From: Guptibacillus hwajinpoensis
Lineage (GTDB): Bacteria > Bacillota > Bacilli > Bacillales > Guptibacillaceae
Length of the DNA: 64,000 nt
Direction: 5' to 3'
Assembly (NCBI RefSeq): GCF_001039475.1
Contig: NZ_LELK01000001.1
Location: 531,466-595,465 of the forward strand
Shown here piece by piece: positions 37,093 through 45,841 of the stretch. The notes beneath the pieces are model-generated. The model did no database searches. It was not told the DNA's origin and saw only the letters and a list, made by a program, of their open reading frames with translations. Numbering within the stretch: position 1 is the stretch's first letter; each line of letters opens with the position of its first letter. Made by a program: the position numbers and the translations under genes.

Positions 37093-38444
37093 CCTATTTC
37101 TCCTATAGCCGCTTGAATAGCACTTTTGATAATCGTAATAACTTCCTCTACTTGGTTTTCTGTAATAATAAGCGGTGGAAGAATACGGATGACACTCCCG
37201 TGACGACCTCCTACTTCTAAAATCAACCCTCTCTCAAAGCATTCTCGTTGAACGAGACTTGCTAATGCTGGGTTTGCAGGAAGTCCGCCAGTTTTCGTTG
37301 CTGGTTTCATCGAATCCACCATTTCAACACCTAGCATTAACCCTCTTCCCCTTACATCTCCTATTTCAGGAAAGTCTTCTGCAAATGAAGATAATGCGGA
37401 TAAGAATTTTGATCCCATTTTTTCAGCATGCTCATACAGTCGGTTTTCTTTAATGAATTTAAGAGAAGCTGTTCCAGCTGCCATTGCCATTTGATTTCCT
37501 CTAAACGTTCCGATGTGCGCACCTGGATTCCACTTGTCTAGCTTTTTATCGTAAATAACCACAGAAAGAGGAAGACTGCCACCGATTGCTTTAGAAAGAA
37601 CGATAACGTCTGGTGTAATGCTTGCGTGTTCAAATGCAAACAGTTTACCAGTTCGGCCGATTCCTGTTTGAATTTCATCTATGATCAGTGGGATGCCTCG
37701 TTCTTCAGTTATGCGTCTCATTTCTTTAAGCCATTCGATCGGTGCTGGAACAGAACCACCTTCTCCCTGTACAACTTCAAGAATCATAGCTGCAGGAGGG
37801 AGAATACCACTTTCAGGGTCATCTAGTAAGTTCTCAATATATGTACTTGATAGTTTGTGTCCTTCCTCCCCAACCCCATAAGGGCATCGGTATGCGTATG
37901 GATACGGAAGGAAATGTGTATCAGGCATAAGACCTTGAACTCGTTCTTTAGGAGCTAGGTTCCCGCTGATTGCCATTGTTCCATGTGTCGATCCATGATA
38001 GCCTCCCTGAAACGTTAAGATGGAGCTTCTACCTGTCGCCGTTTTCACTAGTTTAAGCGCTGCTTCAATTGCATCTCCACCTGTTGGTCCACAGAACTGA
38101 ATTTTGGCTCGGTCGGCAAACCCACCAGGTAAACTTGAGAAGATTTCATTTACAAATTCCTCTTTAACCGGTGTTGTTAGATCCAATGTATGTAATGGTC
38201 GTTTATTATGAATAACCTGCTGCATGGCTTGGATTAAGACGGGGTGATTGTGTCCTAGCGCAAGAGTACCGGCTCCTGCTAGGCAATCAATGTATCGTTT
38301 ACCCTCCATATCTGTTACGAAAATTCCTTCAGCTTGATCAATCGCAATAGGTATTCTTCTCGGATAGGAACGAGCATTGGATTCTCGATGCTCCTGTTGC
38401 TGTAGTAGTATGTGGTTGGTCACTTTCTCCTCGGTAATCATCAT
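37089..38444 (-). CDS. rhbA: L-2,4-diaminobutyrate:2-oxoglutarate aminotransferase
   Basis: A 451-residue class III PLP aminotransferase that makes 2,4-diaminobutyrate from aspartate semialdehyde with glutamate as amino donor. Signatures are YIDCLAGAGTLALGHNHP, QFCGPTGGDAIEAALKL, FQGGYHGSTHGTMA, IIDEIQTGIGRTGK with the PLP-binding Asp near 256, and the lysine Lys285 in VLSKAIGG. It is the first gene of the operon; AAGGAG precedes its ATG. Three Fur boxes lie just upstream. Ectoine EctB enzymes use a similar reaction, but no ectABC partners are present. Confidence 0.95.
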   Translation of the reverse strand: MMITEEKVTNHILLQQQEHRESNARSYPRRIPIAIDQAEGIFVTDMEGKRYIDCLAGAGTLALGHNHPVLIQAMQQVIHNKRPLHTLDLTTPVKEEFVNEIFSSLPGGFADRAKIQFCGPTGGDAIEAALKLVKTATGRSSILTFQGGYHGSTHGTMAISGNLAPKERVQGLMPDTHFLPYPYAYRCPYGVGEEGHKLSSTYIENLLDDPESGILPPAAMILEVVQGEGGSVPAPIEWLKEMRRITEERGIPLIIDEIQTGIGRTGKLFAFEHASITPDVIVLSKAIGGSLPLSVVIYDKKLDKWNPGAHIGTFRGNQMAMAAGTASLKFIKENRLYEHAEKMGSKFLSALSSFAEDFPEIGDVRGRGLMLGVEMVDSMKPATKTGGLPANPALASLVQRECFERGLILEVGGRHGSVIRILPPLIITENQVEEVITIIKSAIQAAIGEIG

Positions 38445-38462
38445 TAAAACTCCTTTTTCAAT

Positions 38463-38477
38463 TGATAATCATTTTCA
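38463..38477. promoter_or_regulatory. Fur box 1 (siderophore operon)
   Basis: TGATAATCATTTTCA is a 7-1-7 inverted repeat with one mismatch to TGATAATnATTATCA. It lies 18 bases upstream of the first siderophore gene, overlapping the leader just before the ribosome binding site. Confidence 0.88.
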
Positions 38478-38500
38478 ATAACTCCACTTACAAGGATAAA

Positions 38501-38515
38501 TGAGAACGATTATCA
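38501..38515. promoter_or_regulatory. Fur box 2 (siderophore operon)
   Basis: TGAGAACGATTATCA has a perfect ATTATCA half and two mismatches in the other half. Fe-Fur bound here would block the predicted promoter region. Confidence 0.82.
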
Positions 38516-38529
38516 TCGTCAATCATACT

Positions 38530-38544
38530 TGAGAACTATTATCA
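38530..38544. promoter_or_regulatory. Fur box 3 (siderophore operon)
   Basis: TGAGAACTATTATCA repeats the pattern of Fur box 2, centre to centre 29 bases away. Three boxes in about 80 bases suggest cooperative repression under iron-replete conditions. Confidence 0.82.
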
Positions 38545-38707
38545 ATTAAGTTGATTAGTAGGATATAGGTCAATAGACGGTGGAAATTACAAAATAATCT
38601 CAATTTCATGTACCGATATACACGTTAAATGACAATTTAATGCTGTTAAATTTTTTGTTCAAAAATCTAGAAATCAACAATATGAGTTATCATAGCTTAA
38701 AAATAAA

Positions 38708-38735
38708 ACTCACAGAAGTGTTGAGTTCTGTGAGT
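38708..38735 (-). terminator. Terminator of the small gene at 38769
   Basis: A 10-bp stem (ACTCACAGAA with TTCTGTGAGT) and an 8-base loop. On the minus strand it is followed by a T-rich run. Confidence 0.7.
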
Positions 38736-38768
38736 GAATAAACCAATTTGTTCTGTTAACGTTCTCTT

Positions 38769-39077
38769 TTATTTTAAATCATCTTTGATCGCATTCGTAA
38801 ATTCTTGTATGGCACTGTTGTCTATGCCCATGTTTTTCGCAGTGTCAGTCAGGTCTGTGAAAGATTGATTTGTTCCATTGTTCGAAGAATAGTGAGCGTT
38901 TTGCTGGGAAGATGCGTGGTTCTTTCCATTCGACATTCCTTGGGAAGAATGTTGATTTGTACTATTCTCATTTCTAAACCGGTTGGACAATCCGTATGCA
39001 GCCGCTCCACCTACAGCACTTAATACCATCATTGTTGCTGTTCTTCCTTTACCTTGATTGTTCTTTTTCTTATTCAC
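38769..39077 (-). CDS. Small uncharacterised protein with N-terminal hydrophobic segment
   Basis: A 102-residue protein. A basic start (MNKKKNNQGKGRTAT) precedes a short hydrophobic stretch (MMVLSAVGGAAAYGLSN) that may anchor it in the membrane. The rest is Ser/Asn/Gln-rich with no known domain. The C-terminal part (LTDTAKNMGIDNSAIQEFTNAI) could be helical. The ribosome binding site is weak: AAGGAAG with 13 bases before the ATG. No function is assigned. Confidence 0.6.
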   Translation of the reverse strand: MNKKKNNQGKGRTATMMVLSAVGGAAAYGLSNRFRNENSTNQHSSQGMSNGKNHASSQQNAHYSSNNGTNQSFTDLTDTAKNMGIDNSAIQEFTNAIKDDLK

Positions 39078-39289
39078 GAAAGTTCACTTCCTTAAGTGCA
39101 ATTTTAGTCACATGAATCTATAGAAACACAAGTTAGTTTAAGTATTTAGGTAGGAACTATACTGGTTCTTTTTGCCTTCTACTGTTTCTTTAAATTACCA
39201 ATATCGAAAGTAATTCGAAGTGAGTAACAAGATAATTCACTGGAAATAGTAAGTAAGGATATAAAAATATCTATGGAGGTAATCGAATA

Positions 39290-39583
39290 ATGAAAAAGAA
39301 ATTGATGCTTTTAACGATGTCACTTGCCCTCTCAGCAAGCATGTTGGGAGCTTGCGCTGGGAATGGAAACGGAAATGAGATGAATGAACAGCCAGAAGAT
39401 GTTAATTACGAACCTACCCGTTACAACGATGAAAATATTGATATGAACAACGATAGAGGACCTGATCTGGATACAGATCCTAGAGACATAAAAGGTCCTA
39501 ATGAGCCAGATACACCTCGTAATATGGATGAAGAAGAACCGGACCTTGATGAGGAGCCTTCTGAAGAAAGACGCGGTAAGTAA
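39290..39583 (+). CDS. Small acidic lipoprotein
   Basis: A 97-residue protein with a lipoprotein signal peptide: MKKKLMLLTMSLALSASMLG followed by the lipidated Cys22 (lipobox LGAC). The mature part is strongly acidic and Asp/Glu/Pro/Asn-rich (for example DTDPRDIKGPNEPDTPRN) and likely disordered; it ends EERRGK. Similar short lipoproteins are common in Bacillaceae, with unknown roles. GGAGGT precedes the ATG. A strong terminator follows. Confidence 0.75.
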   Translation: MKKKLMLLTMSLALSASMLGACAGNGNGNEMNEQPEDVNYEPTRYNDENIDMNNDRGPDLDTDPRDIKGPNEPDTPRNMDEEEPDLDEEPSEERRGK

Positions 39584-39588
39584 CTAAT

Positions 39589-39619
39589 AAAGTGACTCCT
39601 GTAATAAGGAGTCACTTTT
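39589..39619 (+). terminator. Terminator after the acidic lipoprotein gene
   Basis: A 12-bp stem (AAAGTGACTCCT with AGGAGTCACTTT) and a 6-base loop. Confidence 0.85.
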
Positions 39620-39680
39620 GAATATGCAACTTTCAATTATATAGCGAATCGTTTTTCTTATACCTAATCAAATCAAATAA

Positions 39681-39702
39681 GCCTGCTTTGTTAAAAGCAG
39701 GC
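39681..39702. repeat. Extra hairpin without T tract
   Basis: GCCTGCTTT, loop GTTA, AAAGCAGGC: a 9-bp perfect inverted repeat between two terminators. Its purpose is unknown; it may protect an RNA 3' end. Confidence 0.5.
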
Positions 39703-39722
39703 GGATGAATTTTGAACATAGT

Positions 39723-39760
39723 AAAAAAGCAACATACCATAAATGGTATGTTGCTTTTTT
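39723..39760 (-). terminator. Terminator of murB
   Basis: A perfect 18-bp inverted repeat (half AGCAACATACCAT plus an A/T flank) with a 2-base centre. On the minus strand it follows the murB stop at 39784. Confidence 0.85.
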
Positions 39761-39783
39761 GATTTACTGGGTTAAACTACAAT

Positions 39784-40704
39784 TTAGGCTTCAGGCGGTT
39801 CACCAATAACACGAACTTCCCGCTCCAAATCAACGCCGAATTTATCTTTCACCGTTTGTTGAACGTGATGAATGACGTTTAAGTAGTCGGTTGCTGTTGC
39901 GTTATCAATGTTAACAATAAATCCAGCATGCTTTTTGGAAACTTCTGCTCCACCGATACGCGTTCCTTGTAACTCTGAATCCTGAATTAGCTTTCCTGCA
40001 AAGAGTCCTGGTGGACGTTTAAATACACTTCCACACGATGGATATTCAAGCGGTTGCTTTGTTTCCCGCTTTTCTGTCAGATCGTCCATAATCGCTTTAA
40101 TTTCATCGTAATGACCATCTTTAAGTTGGAATGTAGCTTCAAGAACGAGAAGACCGTTTTCTTCAACGTTACTATGGCGATAAGATAAGTCTAACTGATC
40201 AGCTGTTAAGCTAATCAACTTTCCTTCTTTAGTTACCGCGAGCACACTCTCTAGACAGTCGGCTATTTCTCCTCCGTAGGCACCTGCATTCATATAGACG
40301 GCGCCTCCAACGGAACCTGGAATACCACAAGCAAATTCCAGACCAGTTAGCTTTTGATCCAGTGCGAACTCTGATGCATCAATAATGCGCGCACCAGACT
40401 GTGCAATCACCTTTTTATCACTTTCATGGATGTGATCTAGGGACGAGAGGTTAAGAACAATTCCACGAATTCCACCATCCTGGATAATAACATTAGAGCC
40501 TTTCCCTAAAATGGTTAGTGGATAGCTTGAATGATAAGCATATTCAACAGCAGCTCTTGCATCTTCAATCGTTTTTGGAAATACAAGAACATCTGCCTTT
40601 CCACCCATTCTTGTATAGGTGTGTTCATGTAATGGTGCATTTATTTTTACTTCCGCTGCTGGCAAGATGGAGCGGAGTTCGTTTATAGCTTTTTGATTAA
40701 TCAT
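39784..40704 (-). CDS. murB: UDP-N-acetylenolpyruvoylglucosamine reductase
   Basis: A 306-residue FAD enzyme that reduces UDP-GlcNAc-enolpyruvate to UDP-MurNAc in the second step of peptidoglycan precursor synthesis. FAD-binding motifs are [32 protein letters not shown], and [20 protein letters not shown] (substrate loop). The C-terminal domain carries [11 protein letters not shown] with the catalytic-site Ser, and [14 protein letters not shown]. This is the type II form of Bacillus. The start at 40704 is preferred because GAGGG precedes it at normal spacing; an upstream GTG at 40716 is less likely. Monocistronic. Confidence 0.95.
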   Translation of the reverse strand: MINQKAINELRSILPAAEVKINAPLHEHTYTRMGGKADVLVFPKTIEDARAAVEYAYHSSYPLTILGKGSNVIIQDGGIRGIVLNLSSLDHIHESDKKVIAQSGARIIDASEFALDQKLTGLEFACGIPGSVGGAVYMNAGAYGGEIADCLESVLAVTKEGKLISLTADQLDLSYRHSNVEENGLLVLEATFQLKDGHYDEIKAIMDDLTEKRETKQPLEYPSCGSVFKRPPGLFAGKLIQDSELQGTRIGGAEVSKKHAGFIVNIDNATATDYLNVIHHVQQTVKDKFGVDLEREVRVIGEPPEA

Positions 40705-41030
40705 TGGTTCCCTCACTTATCGGACAGGTTCTTTTCTGCGGCATCGAAAATGATTGCATGCAGACACATTTAAAATAATAACATAATTCGGTAATAAAGT
40801 GATTCATTTTGGTAAGGTATCTACGCATAGGACTCTTTTTCAAGACAGATTACCTATATTATTCACTATATAAGGAAATGTTTGACTTGGTTCCTGTTAT
40901 TTATCAGGTATTGATTATAATAGATAAATAAATCTTTCGCCTATCAATCATACTAATACAGTCTGCTGCACTACTCACAAGTCTGGTGGTAGTCCACTTA
41001 TTAATGATTCGTAGGGGAAGAGGTTTTTGT
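40705..41030. other. Intergenic stretch between murB and a divergent gene
   Basis: About 326 bases. A TATAAT at 40916-40921 could serve the gene starting at 41031. No clear -35, repeat or RNA structure is recognised elsewhere. Confidence 0.4.
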
Positions 41031-41537
41031 ATGATTTACATATACAATTGCTATGGTGGAACGCATTCATCTGCACTAGCCGCAGCTTATCATCTAAATA
41101 AGCTTTCATCAAACAGTATTCCCTCTAAGGAGGAGATCCTTAACATTGATATCTTTAATAAATTGAAGAGGAGTGATATGGGTAGGCTTATTTATCATGG
41201 TGAGGATGAGCATGGAGATAAGGTATATACATTGGGTAGAGGCGGTTCAAAAGTACTGTTACCCGCATTAAATCATCTAAGTGTCTTGTTTCATGACAGT
41301 TTTGACATGAAGGAACCTGTCATCTTCTCTAACACATCCCCTACTGTCCCACTTTCGATGACATTTGGCGGCATGTTCGCAAGAGGTTTGAAAATGAACT
41401 GGATTGGTGTTCCATTATTAATTATTGGTGCAAAGCAGACTCATCAGAACATCGTTAATTTAGTAAGGTATACAAAGAGTCAGCGCGATGTCAGTACATC
41501 AACATCAGTCATACTAGAGAACGAGCAATTTAAATAG
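41031..41537 (+). CDS. DUF3189-like protein
   Basis: A 168-residue protein that resembles the DUF3189 family of Bacillota. It begins MIYIYNCYGGTHSSALAAAYHLNKLS, with a Cys/Gly/His-rich segment near residue 7, and contains DKVYTLGRGGSKVLLPAL and SNTSPTVPLSMTFGGMFARGLKMNWIGVPLL. The glycine-rich pattern suggests a nucleotide-binding or phosphate-loop fold, but this is inference and no function is known. The start at 41031 follows GAGG with 8-base spacing; a longer frame from 40986 lacks support. Confidence 0.75.
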   Translation: MIYIYNCYGGTHSSALAAAYHLNKLSSNSIPSKEEILNIDIFNKLKRSDMGRLIYHGEDEHGDKVYTLGRGGSKVLLPALNHLSVLFHDSFDMKEPVIFSNTSPTVPLSMTFGGMFARGLKMNWIGVPLLIIGAKQTHQNIVNLVRYTKSQRDVSTSTSVILENEQFK

Positions 41538-41551
41538 CAAAGAGTAAAGAT

Positions 41552-41576
41552 AGATTCCCTATATGACAGGGAATCT
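41552..41576 (+). terminator. Possible terminator after the DUF3189-like gene
   Basis: A 9-bp stem (AGATTCCCT with AGGGAATCT) and a 7-base loop, but only a poor T tract, so this is uncertain. Confidence 0.45.
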
Positions 41577-41591
41577 ATTCAAACATACTTA

Positions 41592-42641
41592 TTAAGCTTT
41601 TGTACGATAAGCTGTATTATTCGCTTTCAATGATTCATCACTACCGAATAGAAAATGCTTTTCCATATTTGGTGAATAAACGGAATTTACCGCTGTTCTT
41701 CCAACTGTTTCAGCCACTTCCCTTAGCATGCTTGGGGAAGCTCCGCAACAAAGTCCGAAATAATTAACGCCAATACCCTTTGCTTTCTTAGCCCATTCTG
41801 CTAATTCATATCGATTGCAATACAATGGATCTAGTGAAGTAGGGAATGTTGTTTCTGTCGGCAGTGTACATGAACACCCTCCATCTGGTAAATTGAATAG
41901 TGTCGGATGTTCCTCTGTCGTGCGATATGGTACAGGAAGTGCACCAACGTAACCATTCACAGATGTTCTGATTTTTTCGATGTAGGGCTGCATGGTAGCG
42001 GGTCCTCTGAAGCAGTTCATACCAACAACAAGTGCCCCCTGATCTTCTAGAAGACGACAGGCCTCCTGTACAGTATATCCGTCTCTTAAAATTCCTTCAC
42101 TCATCAAGCCAAGTGTAATAACAGCGGGTAATCCTTGTTTTTGAATTTCTTCTAACGCAATCTTTGCTTCTTCGTAGTAGTAGAAGGTTTCTCCATTAAC
42201 GAAATCAACCCCCTCTTCCTTGCTCCAAGTGACCATTTCAGCAAACATAGCTCGAATTGTCTCTTTTCCTTCTTCGTCATCCGTATCAAAGAGGTTTGTA
42301 TTTGAAATGTTTCCTGCTACAAGCGCTTCTTCTACAGGATGCTCTTTCGCTACTTCTTTTGCTAATCGAATCGCCTGACGGTTTAGTGGCTCAAGGAGAT
42401 CTTCTTTCCCAATGATTCTCATTTTTTCACGGTGCCCATTATACGTAAAAGCTAGAACTACATCTGATCCAGCTAACATGTAGTCACGATAGGTTTGTTT
42501 CAGTGCTTCTGGATAATCAAGTGCCACTTCAGGTACAAAGGAACCTGCTTGTACATATCCTCTTCTCTCTAATTCAAATAAATACCCTTCACCACAAATA
42601 ACAGGTCCTTCTTGCAATCGTTGTTCAAGTGAACGTTTCAT
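41592..42641 (-). CDS. Homocysteine S-methyltransferase, betaine-type (BHMT-like)
   Basis: A 349-residue Zn-dependent methyltransferase that forms methionine from homocysteine. The Zn ligands are Cys210 (VVGMNCFRG) and the pair Cys298-Cys299 (YFGLCCGAS). Their spacing is close to Cys217/Cys299/Cys300 known from human BHMT. The N-terminal half (FELERRGYVQAGSFVPEVAL and YPEALKQTYRDYMLAGSDVV) is more BHMT-like than MmuM-like, so betaine or a similar donor is possible; S-methylmethionine cannot be excluded. The start at 42641 follows AAAAGGAG. A SAM riboswitch with a terminator lies in the leader, so methionine/SAM sufficiency represses it. Confidence 0.88.
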   Translation of the reverse strand: MKRSLEQRLQEGPVICGEGYLFELERRGYVQAGSFVPEVALDYPEALKQTYRDYMLAGSDVVLAFTYNGHREKMRIIGKEDLLEPLNRQAIRLAKEVAKEHPVEEALVAGNISNTNLFDTDDEEGKETIRAMFAEMVTWSKEEGVDFVNGETFYYYEEAKIALEEIQKQGLPAVITLGLMSEGILRDGYTVQEACRLLEDQGALVVGMNCFRGPATMQPYIEKIRTSVNGYVGALPVPYRTTEEHPTLFNLPDGGCSCTLPTETTFPTSLDPLYCNRYELAEWAKKAKGIGVNYFGLCCGASPSMLREVAETVGRTAVNSVYSPNMEKHFLFGSDESLKANNTAYRTKA

Positions 42642-42670
42642 CTTAAAGCATCTCCTTTTAATCAAATGAG

Positions 42671-42703
42671 AAAAGCCCCCTTCTATACATAAGAAGAGGG
42701 CTT
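42671..42703 (-). terminator. Expression-platform terminator of the SAM riboswitch
   Basis: On the minus strand a stem of about 11 bp (AGCCCTCTTCT with AGAAGGGGGCT, some G-U pairs) with a loop of 7 and a T run, between the aptamer and the coding start. It should form when SAM is bound. Confidence 0.88.
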
Positions 42704-42718
42704 ACTGAACGAATCCTC

Positions 42719-42829
42719 CTCTTATCTTCCAGACAGTTACGTCTGTAGGAATTGGCACCAGCTTCAAGGTTCCCTTGAAAGGTTGCCGGGCATCATAGGG
42801 CCTAATCCCTCCGCCGCTCTTAATAAGAG
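42719..42829 (-). ncRNA. SAM-I (S-box) riboswitch aptamer
   Basis: The reverse complement shows the S-box hallmarks: P1 strand CTCTTAT, AAGAGCGGCGGAGGGA, GGCCCTATGATGCCCGGCAACC, the GGTGCCAATTCC block and the closing GATAAGAG. It lies upstream of the homocysteine methyltransferase gene and is followed by a terminator, so bound SAM should stop transcription. Confidence 0.96.
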
Positions 42830-42915
42830 TTGTGCTATATTATTTTCAACATGCTTGGAATTATAGACTCGTTTGATGGGTATGTCAACCATTATTCAGA
42901 AGATTCGAATAGTAC

Positions 42916-43899
42916 TTACTTGTCTTTTAATCGATAAATCCGATCCTCTTGCCCTAATGGTTCAACGGTCATCTCTCCCATATGAACAAAGGAATCAAGA
43001 TACGTACTAACTGCAAAGTAAATTTTGGGTTTTCCAGTTGAATAGCGATTGTTTGTTGTTTTTCCCTCTTTAATAAGTAGTTCACACATCATGATTGTAC
43101 TTTCAATGCCTCTTTGTATATAACCGTCGATGGCTTCTTGAATAATAAATGATAGTCCACCAACAACGAATGTGTTTTTAGATTTAGGAATCACAGGCTC
43201 TAGATTAGAAGTATTGTCCTCTGCAAATAAATCAAAGGAGGGTTGTAATTCATCGTTAGGCTTTGACTCTTCTCTATTCGTTATCGATGTTGTGCTACTG
43301 AAATCACTACTTCCCCTCTTGGTCGCTTCTTGTTCTTCACGGAAAGCTCGTATGGCTTCATGTAGACGCCGTTCTTGGCGATCAAGTAATGGTAATTGTA
43401 GATCAAGAAGATCACGAATGTCTGCAGGAATAGGCATGCCTGGAGGAATCTCATAGGACGCTCTCCCTTTAGCTTGTTTTACGAGTAACTCATCTAATTC
43501 ATAGTCGATCGTATTAAACCCTTTCATAACCTCTTTCACAATTGAGGAAGACATACCGGTATGTTCTTCAAAGTGGTTTATACCAAATTGCAAAATTTCA
43601 CCAGTTTTGACGTGTCTAACGACATATTGGTACCTTAGCGGACGGCCACATTCACACAATAACTCATCAGACACAAATCCCGCATCGATAAAGTCATCTA
43701 GAATCCAGTCATCAAGTAGCATCTCTATTTCTTGGTCTGAAGCACCGTCTGGTATCATCCTACCTTTATCTCGCGCGATTACATTCGCAAAAACCGTTTT
43801 TCTTCCCCGTTTTAGGAATTGATTGAGATAAACATGTTGATCGGCCGTAAGTTCCTGAAAAAGCTGATCCCGTTCGTTCGTCGTAAGGCTATATGGCAT
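42916..43899 (-). CDS. DUF3895-like uncharacterised protein
   Basis: A 327-residue cytosolic protein. The N-terminal segment (LTADQHVYLNQFLKRGRKTVFANVIARDKGR) and the short two-cysteine segment LCECGRPLRYQYVVRH (about residues 81-95), possibly zinc-binding, are the most conserved-looking parts. A polar Ser/Thr/Glu-rich linker spans about residues 195-240, followed by a compact C-terminal domain. It resembles the DUF3895 proteins of Bacillaceae, with moderate certainty. AGAGGG precedes the ATG. No operon partners. Function unknown. Confidence 0.65.
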   Translation of the reverse strand: MPYSLTTNERDQLFQELTADQHVYLNQFLKRGRKTVFANVIARDKGRMIPDGASDQEIEMLLDDWILDDFIDAGFVSDELLCECGRPLRYQYVVRHVKTGEILQFGINHFEEHTGMSSSIVKEVMKGFNTIDYELDELLVKQAKGRASYEIPPGMPIPADIRDLLDLQLPLLDRQERRLHEAIRAFREEQEATKRGSSDFSSTTSITNREESKPNDELQPSFDLFAEDNTSNLEPVIPKSKNTFVVGGLSFIIQEAIDGYIQRGIESTIMMCELLIKEGKTTNNRYSTGKPKIYFAVSTYLDSFVHMGEMTVEPLGQEDRIYRLKDK

Positions 43900-44083
43900 A
43901 AAAAATCCCTCTCTTAACTATGGTAAGGCTAGTATAACAGCAATTCTTTCAAAGTTGGTTAATGAAATAAGAAAACGCCACCCTAACGAGATAGCGTTCT
44001 ACTTTGTCATTAAAGGAAGATGACGAGATATATAACGTTTAGCACGATCTGTTAAGTAAAATAGCATCTAACCAAACGAACGA

Positions 44084-44464
44084 TTAATATCGTTCAGGAA
44101 CAAAAGTTACCGAACCTCTTGGTCCAACGACGAGCTTTTTCTTTGTTTCGGATGAGTTTTCTTCTTCAAATACCAGATACAATCCATCGTTCTCTTTAAC
44201 TAGCGCTTTAAAAGTAGCGGAAGGAATCAATTGATTTAAATCACTATCATTATACGATTTAGCTAGTACTTTATGTTGATCATACACATGAAGCACTATG
44301 AATTGATTATCTTCCATAACTGCATGCATATAATTGTATCCGGATAAAACAGCTATGTCATCCTGATCCTTTTGAAAAGGCAGATCTTTTCTATCTAAAT
44401 CCTCTAATACTCCTGAACCAATCCAAAATAATAAGAAGCACCCTATAAGTAATAATCCTCTCAT
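44084..44464 (-). CDS. Small membrane-anchored protein of unknown function
   Basis: A 126-residue protein with an N-terminal hydrophobic anchor (MRGLLLIGCFLLFWIGSGVL). A Cys at residue 9 is not a lipobox. The remaining roughly 105 residues look like a small extracytoplasmic beta-rich domain (FIVLHVYDQHKVLAKSY, LVVGPRGSVTFVPERY). No family is recognised. AAGGAG lies 11 bases before the ATG. Confidence 0.6.
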   Translation of the reverse strand: MRGLLLIGCFLLFWIGSGVLEDLDRKDLPFQKDQDDIAVLSGYNYMHAVMEDNQFIVLHVYDQHKVLAKSYNDSDLNQLIPSATFKALVKENDGLYLVFEEENSSETKKKLVVGPRGSVTFVPERY

Positions 44465-44560
44465 CTATGTTCATTTCTCCTTAAGGTATAAAAACGTGAA
44501 ATAGTTATAGTAGTTTATTCACAAAAGGAATGAACGTGTGTAAAGCAATTATGAGCACAG

Positions 44561-44590
44561 AAAAGACGCACTCAATTGAGTGCGTCTTTT
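44561..44590. terminator. Perfect palindromic terminator next to rlmN
   Basis: A 30-base palindrome with arm AAAAGACGCACTCAA. It lies 8 bases after the rlmN stop (minus strand). Confidence 0.85.
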
Positions 44591-44598
44591 CTAACGAT

Positions 44599-45666
44599 TT
44601 ATTTTCCGGTCTTCTCAAGTTTTTTCACTTGCTTACTACGTAGCTGACCGCAGGCAGCATCAATATCCGTGCCATTCTCGTGACGGATCACGCAGTTGAT
44701 ACCGTTTTTCTTAAGCGTATCGTAGAACGCAAGAATCGATTCTTTCTCACTACGCTGGTAGGAGTGATCATCTACTGGGTTGTATGGAATCAAGTTGACG
44801 TATGAAAGATGACGCTTATCACTTAGAAGTTTCGCAAGTTGTTTCGCTTCTTCCACGTGATCATTGACGTCTCTTAACATAATATACTCAAACGTAATTC
44901 TTCGATTCGTTTTCTCCAAATAGTAATCAATCGCAGGCATTAGCTTTCCTAGTGGATAAGCTTTGTTGATCTTCATAATCTTTGTACGAAGCTCATCGTT
45001 TGGAGCGTGTAACGAAATTGCAAGGTTCACTTGAAGATCTTCATTTGCAAAATCGTAGATCTGCTTAGCAAGTCCACTTGTAGAAACCGTAATGTGGCGT
45101 GCACCAATAGAAAGACCTTTTTGAGAATTAACGACGTGTAAGAAGTCCATCATATTATCATAGTTATCGAATGGTTCTCCAATTCCCATAATAACAATGT
45201 GGCTTACGCGTTCTTCGTTTGCCTTCTCATCAAGTGCGTGCTGTACGTTCATAATCTGCTCAACAATTTCACCGCTAGTCAAATCGCGGCTTTTCTTTAA
45301 TAAGCCACTTGCGCAGAATGAGCATCCGATATTACAACCAACCTGTGTTGTTACACAAACAGATTGTCCGTAATGGAAGCGCATGAGAACCGTCTCAATA
45401 ACGTTACCGTCCTGTAATTTGAACAAGAATTTAATCGTACCATCGGAAGATTCCTGTTTGATTTCCGTTGTTAACGTCTGAATCGCAAAGTTATCTTCTA
45501 ATAGTTTGATACAATCTTTATTTACATTATTCATTTGAGAGAATTCTTTAACACGCTTCTTATAGAGCCAATCCCATACTTGAGAAGCACGGAATTTCTT
45601 ATGACCACGTTCTAGCAACCATTCAGTTAGCTGATCAAACGTTAGTCCGTATATTGATTCTTTCAT
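44599..45666 (-). CDS. rlmN: Dual-specificity 23S rRNA/tRNA m2A methyltransferase
   Basis: A 355-residue radical SAM enzyme that makes 2-methyladenosine at position 2503 of 23S rRNA and in some tRNAs. The Fe-S motif is C111-x3-C115-x2-C118 ([12 protein letters not shown]), with [12 protein letters not shown] and [12 protein letters not shown] as SAM-binding segments. A late Cys in [15 protein letters not shown] is the methyl-carrying residue, so it is RlmN rather than inactive. The start at 45666 follows AGAGGG at 6 bases; a frame from 45684 lacks a site. Terminated by a perfect palindrome. Confidence 0.97.
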   Translation of the reverse strand: MKESIYGLTFDQLTEWLLERGHKKFRASQVWDWLYKKRVKEFSQMNNVNKDCIKLLEDNFAIQTLTTEIKQESSDGTIKFLFKLQDGNVIETVLMRFHYGQSVCVTTQVGCNIGCSFCASGLLKKSRDLTSGEIVEQIMNVQHALDEKANEERVSHIVIMGIGEPFDNYDNMMDFLHVVNSQKGLSIGARHITVSTSGLAKQIYDFANEDLQVNLAISLHAPNDELRTKIMKINKAYPLGKLMPAIDYYLEKTNRRITFEYIMLRDVNDHVEEAKQLAKLLSDKRHLSYVNLIPYNPVDDHSYQRSEKESILAFYDTLKKNGINCVIRHENGTDIDAACGQLRSKQVKKLEKTGK

Positions 45667-45841
45667 GTATAACCCTCTTTTCAATTCTTAGCCATTCATT
45701 CTAATACTACTAGAAGTATAACCAAGTCGCAACCTGTTAATCTAGATTGAGGAAAATAGGTGTTACAAAAAAGAACTTAATTCTCTTCTTAAAGCTTCAT
45801 AAAGTCTCTACTTATAGCTTCGACTCTTTTTTAACTTATTA

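Noticed and set aside
37089-38444. Ectoine biosynthesis (EctB) as the role of the aminotransferase
   Set aside because: No ectA or ectC genes follow; a decarboxylase and NIS synthetases do, so a siderophore pathway fits better.
42719-42829. A T-box leader before the homocysteine methyltransferase gene
   Set aside because: The AGGGTGGNACCGCG signature is absent, while the S-box core is complete.
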